Shown here one piece after another: positions 6,356 to 7,633 of a DNA stretch of 7,633 nucleotides. The notes beneath the pieces are model-generated. The model saw only the letters and a list, made by a program, of their open reading frames with translations. It did no database searches and was not told the origin of the DNA. Origin of the DNA: Methanomethylovorans sp. Its GTDB lineage: Archaea > Halobacteriota > Methanosarcinia > Methanosarcinales > Methanosarcinaceae. Position numbers and translations under genes: made by a program. The stretch's first letter is position 1. Every line of letters starts with the position of its first letter. The DNA is taken from positions 1 through 7,633 of the forward strand of contig JAHFZE010000030.1 of assembly GCA_020854785.1 (NCBI GenBank), given 5' to 3'.

Positions 6356-6853
6356 ATGGGTACTAAAGGAATAGAGATCCTAGGGATCAATGCCGAGGAA
6401 CTAATAGCCAAACTCAACAAAGCACTTGCAGATGAGTGGCTTGCCTATTACCAGTATTGGGTAGGGGCAAAGGTTATCAAAGGTCCCATGAGGGAAGAAG
6501 CTGCAGCAGAACTCATAGAACATGCAACCGATGAACTTAGGCATGCTGACATGCTTGCCAGCAGGATCGTGCAGCTTGGCGGAACGCCAGTTCTGTCCCC
6601 CGCAGACTGGGAAAAGCTTTCACACTGCGGCTATGATGCTCCGGAAGATCCTTTTGTGAAAAATATCCTTGAACAGAACATCAAAGGAGAACAATGTGCC
6701 ATCCAGGTATATAACGGCATCCTGCAGATGGTCAAGGATAAAGACCCTGTGACCTACAACATGGTGCTGCAGATCCTCACCGATGAAATAGAACATGAAG
6801 ATGATCTGCAGGCTGTGATGGAAGACATCGAACTCATGCAGCGCAGGGATTGA
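6356..6853 (+). CDS. Dps-like/bacterioferritin-like ferritin (DPSL, 'thioferritin' type)
   Basis: Four-helix-bundle diiron protein of 165 residues. Candidate ferroxidase ligands follow the bacterioferritin pattern: E27 (ADEW), E60-x2-H63 (DELRH), E112 (KGEQ) and E144-x2-H147 (DEIEH). Two cysteines, C91 in LSHCGYDAP and C114 in GEQCAIQ, sit where archaeal Dps-like (DPSL) proteins carry the cysteine pair beside the metal site; that family, known from Sulfolobus and Pyrococcus, forms 12-mer cages that oxidise ferrous iron at the expense of peroxide. No haem-binding methionine is evident. GAGG at 6348-6351 precedes the ATG. It lies 36 bp after the peroxiredoxin and directly before a strong terminator, so it is probably the last gene of the perR operon. 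A rubrerythrin is unlikely: there is no C-terminal rubredoxin CxxC domain. Cage type is inferred. Confidence 0.88.
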   Translation: MGTKGIEILGINAEELIAKLNKALADEWLAYYQYWVGAKVIKGPMREEAAAELIEHATDELRHADMLASRIVQLGGTPVLSPADWEKLSHCGYDAPEDPFVKNILEQNIKGEQCAIQVYNGILQMVKDKDPVTYNMVLQILTDEIEHEDDLQAVMEDIELMQRRD

Positions 6854-6861
6854 TCGGCCTT

Positions 6862-6901
6862 AGGCTCATGACCTTTTGAAGGTCATAGCCTCTACTTTTT
6901 T
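6862..6901 (+). terminator. Hairpin plus T-tract terminator of the perR-prx-ferritin operon
   Basis: AGGCT (6862-6866), a single unpaired C, then ATGACCTT (6868-6875) pair with AAGGTCAT (6879-6886) and AGCCT (6887-6891) around a TTG loop. This gives 13 base pairs with one bulge. Six T residues follow at 6896-6901. It starts 9 bp after the ferritin stop. Archaeal termination depends mostly on the T-tract, so the hairpin may instead protect the 3' end. Confidence 0.8.
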
Positions 6902-6919
6902 AAGTGTTTCTTATAACAT

Positions 6920-6935
6920 GAGCCATAGCAGGCTC
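6920..6935. repeat. Small inverted repeat downstream of the terminator
   Basis: GAGCC (6920-6924) and GGCTC (6931-6935) flank ATAGCA. The five-pair stem has no T-tract after it, so it is not a second terminator by itself. Confidence 0.35.
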
Positions 6936-7271
6936 TGTAGCTGAATACCCACTGGAGAAGATAATTCACACTCAATTATTTCATCTACTTCTAGGTGTAT
7001 CTAATGTTGCCAGAAACTTGCTTTTCAAAAGAACGAACCTGTTATATTATTTAAAATCTCCAATGCAGCCAGATGTGTCTTTATTACCTGGTAAAACTAT
7101 CTTCAGATCCCTTTATCTTTGCCTGATGACTGCAACAGGATCCATCTCTTTTCAAACAACCGGCTGCATCACTTCCAATAATGCTATATCTATCATGGAA
7201 ATTGGCAAGTATTCTCCGAGTTCCTACCTATTTATATTGCTAGGTATATAACATGGTTCTGTACAATAGAC

Positions 7272-7288
7272 TAGAGTATTTTACACTA
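7272..7288. promoter_or_regulatory. 17-bp palindrome, candidate operator of the downstream wHTH gene
   Basis: TAGAGTATTTTACACTA has the symmetric form TAGnGTA-N3-TACnCTA, with 12 of 17 positions equal to its reverse complement. It ends 3 bp before the TATA element at 7292-7300, so a bound protein would cover the BRE/TATA region and repress. A size of 17 bp with short arms is typical of a winged-helix dimer site. Autoregulation is inferred. Confidence 0.35.
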
Positions 7289-7290
7289 AT

Positions 7291-7300
7291 CAATATATAC
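7291..7300 (+). promoter_or_regulatory. Candidate box A of the wHTH gene
   Basis: CAATATATAC is a fair archaeal TATA element. Transcription would start near 7320, downstream of the first in-frame ATG (7304) and just before the ATG at 7328, so it bears on the choice of translation start. Confidence 0.35.
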
Positions 7301-7303
7301 TAA

Positions 7304-7606
7304 ATGCTTAATAGTGATGGAAATATCATGAACGGGAACACAATGGATGAACTGCTCAAATGGATAATTAGTGTTGACAGGCGCCTCATATTGATGGAAT
7401 ATATGCATAAGCATTCAGTTGCAAATGCTTCTGAGATCGCACATGAGAGCCATAGGTCTACCCAGAATATCAGTCGTGCTTTGAAAGAATTAGAGGATAT
7501 GGGACTAATAGAATGTTTAACTCCGACAAAAATGACATGGAAAAAGTATGTGCTTACTGATAAGGGGAAAATGGTGATAGATAAGATGGAAGGGAAATAT
7601 ATCTGA
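7304..7606 (+). CDS. Small winged helix-turn-helix transcriptional regulator (MarR/ArsR-like)
   Basis: Single-domain DNA-binding protein of at most 100 residues. The fold is visible as helix 1 MDELLKWIISVDRRLILMEYM (from 14), the helix-turn-helix ANASEIAHESHRSTQNISRALKELEDMGLIEC (40-71) and a wing leading to KKYVLTDKGKMVI (80-92). There is no metal-binding cysteine cluster and no ligand domain, so the signal is unknown. Three in-frame starts exist: ATG 7304, ATG 7328 (residue 9) and ATG 7343 (residue 14). None has a strong Shine-Dalgarno; GTGAT lies 9 nt before 7328, and the TATA box suggests that transcription begins after 7304, so 7328 is my preferred real start, and the longest frame is given as the outer limit. 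It lies downstream of the peroxide operon's terminator and is likely an independent unit. Confidence 0.8.
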   Translation: MLNSDGNIMNGNTMDELLKWIISVDRRLILMEYMHKHSVANASEIAHESHRSTQNISRALKELEDMGLIECLTPTKMTWKKYVLTDKGKMVIDKMEGKYI

Positions 7607-7633
7607 TCAACATCCATCTTCTCTTATCTGCAA

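Larger units (their letters stand above)
6902..7303. other. Intergenic stretch without a convincing gene; possible decayed coding sequence
   Basis: Between the ferritin terminator and the wHTH gene there are 402 bp with no gene I can support. On the plus strand the frame is open from 6922 to a TAA at 7249-7251 (109 codons) but has no ATG with a ribosome binding site near its start; the first possible initiator of any length is a TTG at 7018. The codon-aligned minus-strand frame (7223 to 6981) reads like a protein in composition but contains three stops (TGA 7154, TAA 7115, TAA 7049). The right end holds an inverted repeat TACCTA (7225-7230) / TAGGTA (7241-7246) and the wHTH promoter region. 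I recognise no transposase or RNA gene. Confidence 0.5.

Noticed and set aside
6981..7223. Pyrrolysine or recoded gene on the minus strand explaining the in-frame stops
   Set aside because: The stops are TGA, TAA and TAA, not TAG, and three in about 80 codons is near what random sequence gives. No SECIS-like or recoding signal was seen.
7018..7251. 77-residue plus-strand open frame starting at TTG with a hydrophobic C-terminus
   Set aside because: TTG start without a Shine-Dalgarno, no recognisable domain, low-complexity composition. Kept only as part of the possible-remnant finding.
7300..7617. 105-residue minus-strand open frame opposite the wHTH gene
   Set aside because: Antisense to a clear helix-turn-helix coding sequence; no supporting motif.
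1..7633. CRISPR array, tRNA/rRNA gene, insertion sequence or attachment site
   Set aside because: No regularly spaced repeats longer than 10 bp, no cloverleaf or CCA-type end, no transposase motif and no flanking terminal repeats were found on reading both strands.

Overview
The window looks like part of a methanogenic archaeal chromosome, most likely Methanosarcinales. The evidence is archaeal gene content (a Tsr3-type rRNA modification enzyme, an archaeal secretion/pilus ATPase paired with a TadC/FlaJ-like membrane protein, a Dps-like ferritin), TATA-type box A elements in AT-rich gaps, and GGAGG-type ribosome binding sites. The assignment is inference; no marker gene here fixes the genus.

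Left arm (1-2967, minus strand). A tightly packed minus-strand operon reads right to left: a MinD/ParA-like P-loop ATPase, a large GspE/TadA/FlaI-superfamily secretion ATPase, and the N-terminal part of a TadC/FlaJ/GspF-like membrane platform protein that runs off the left edge. The last two overlap by 8 bp. Together they look like the motor, platform and a partitioning or positioning ATPase of an archaeal type IV pilus or Tad-like system.

Middle (2968-4920). A divergent AT-rich promoter region separates minD from tsr3, whose transcript is probably leaderless. A LOG-like/TIGR00725 nucleotide-binding protein follows tsr3 after 27 bp and has a strong Shine-Dalgarno site. An exonuclease III family AP endonuclease on the minus strand converges on it.

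Oxidative-stress cluster (4921-6901, plus strand). A 312-bp AT-rich intergenic region carries four related WTGATA half-sites. It precedes a Fur-family regulator with PerR-like metal-site residues. The regulator gene overlaps a Prx6-type peroxiredoxin by 8 bp, and a Dps-like ferritin with two conserved-looking cysteines follows 36 bp later. A strong hairpin plus T-tract closes the unit. The logic is a metal-dependent peroxide sensor, a peroxide-reducing enzyme and an iron-sequestering ferroxidase, presumably under autoregulation.

Right end (6902-7633). About 400 bp without a convincing gene may hold gene remnants. It is followed by a small winged-helix regulator preceded by a 17-bp palindrome and a TATA box. 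Nothing in the window is clearly mobile: there is no CRISPR array, tRNA, rRNA or insertion sequence that I can recognise. The most interesting material is the PerR-Prx-ferritin operon with its operator architecture.
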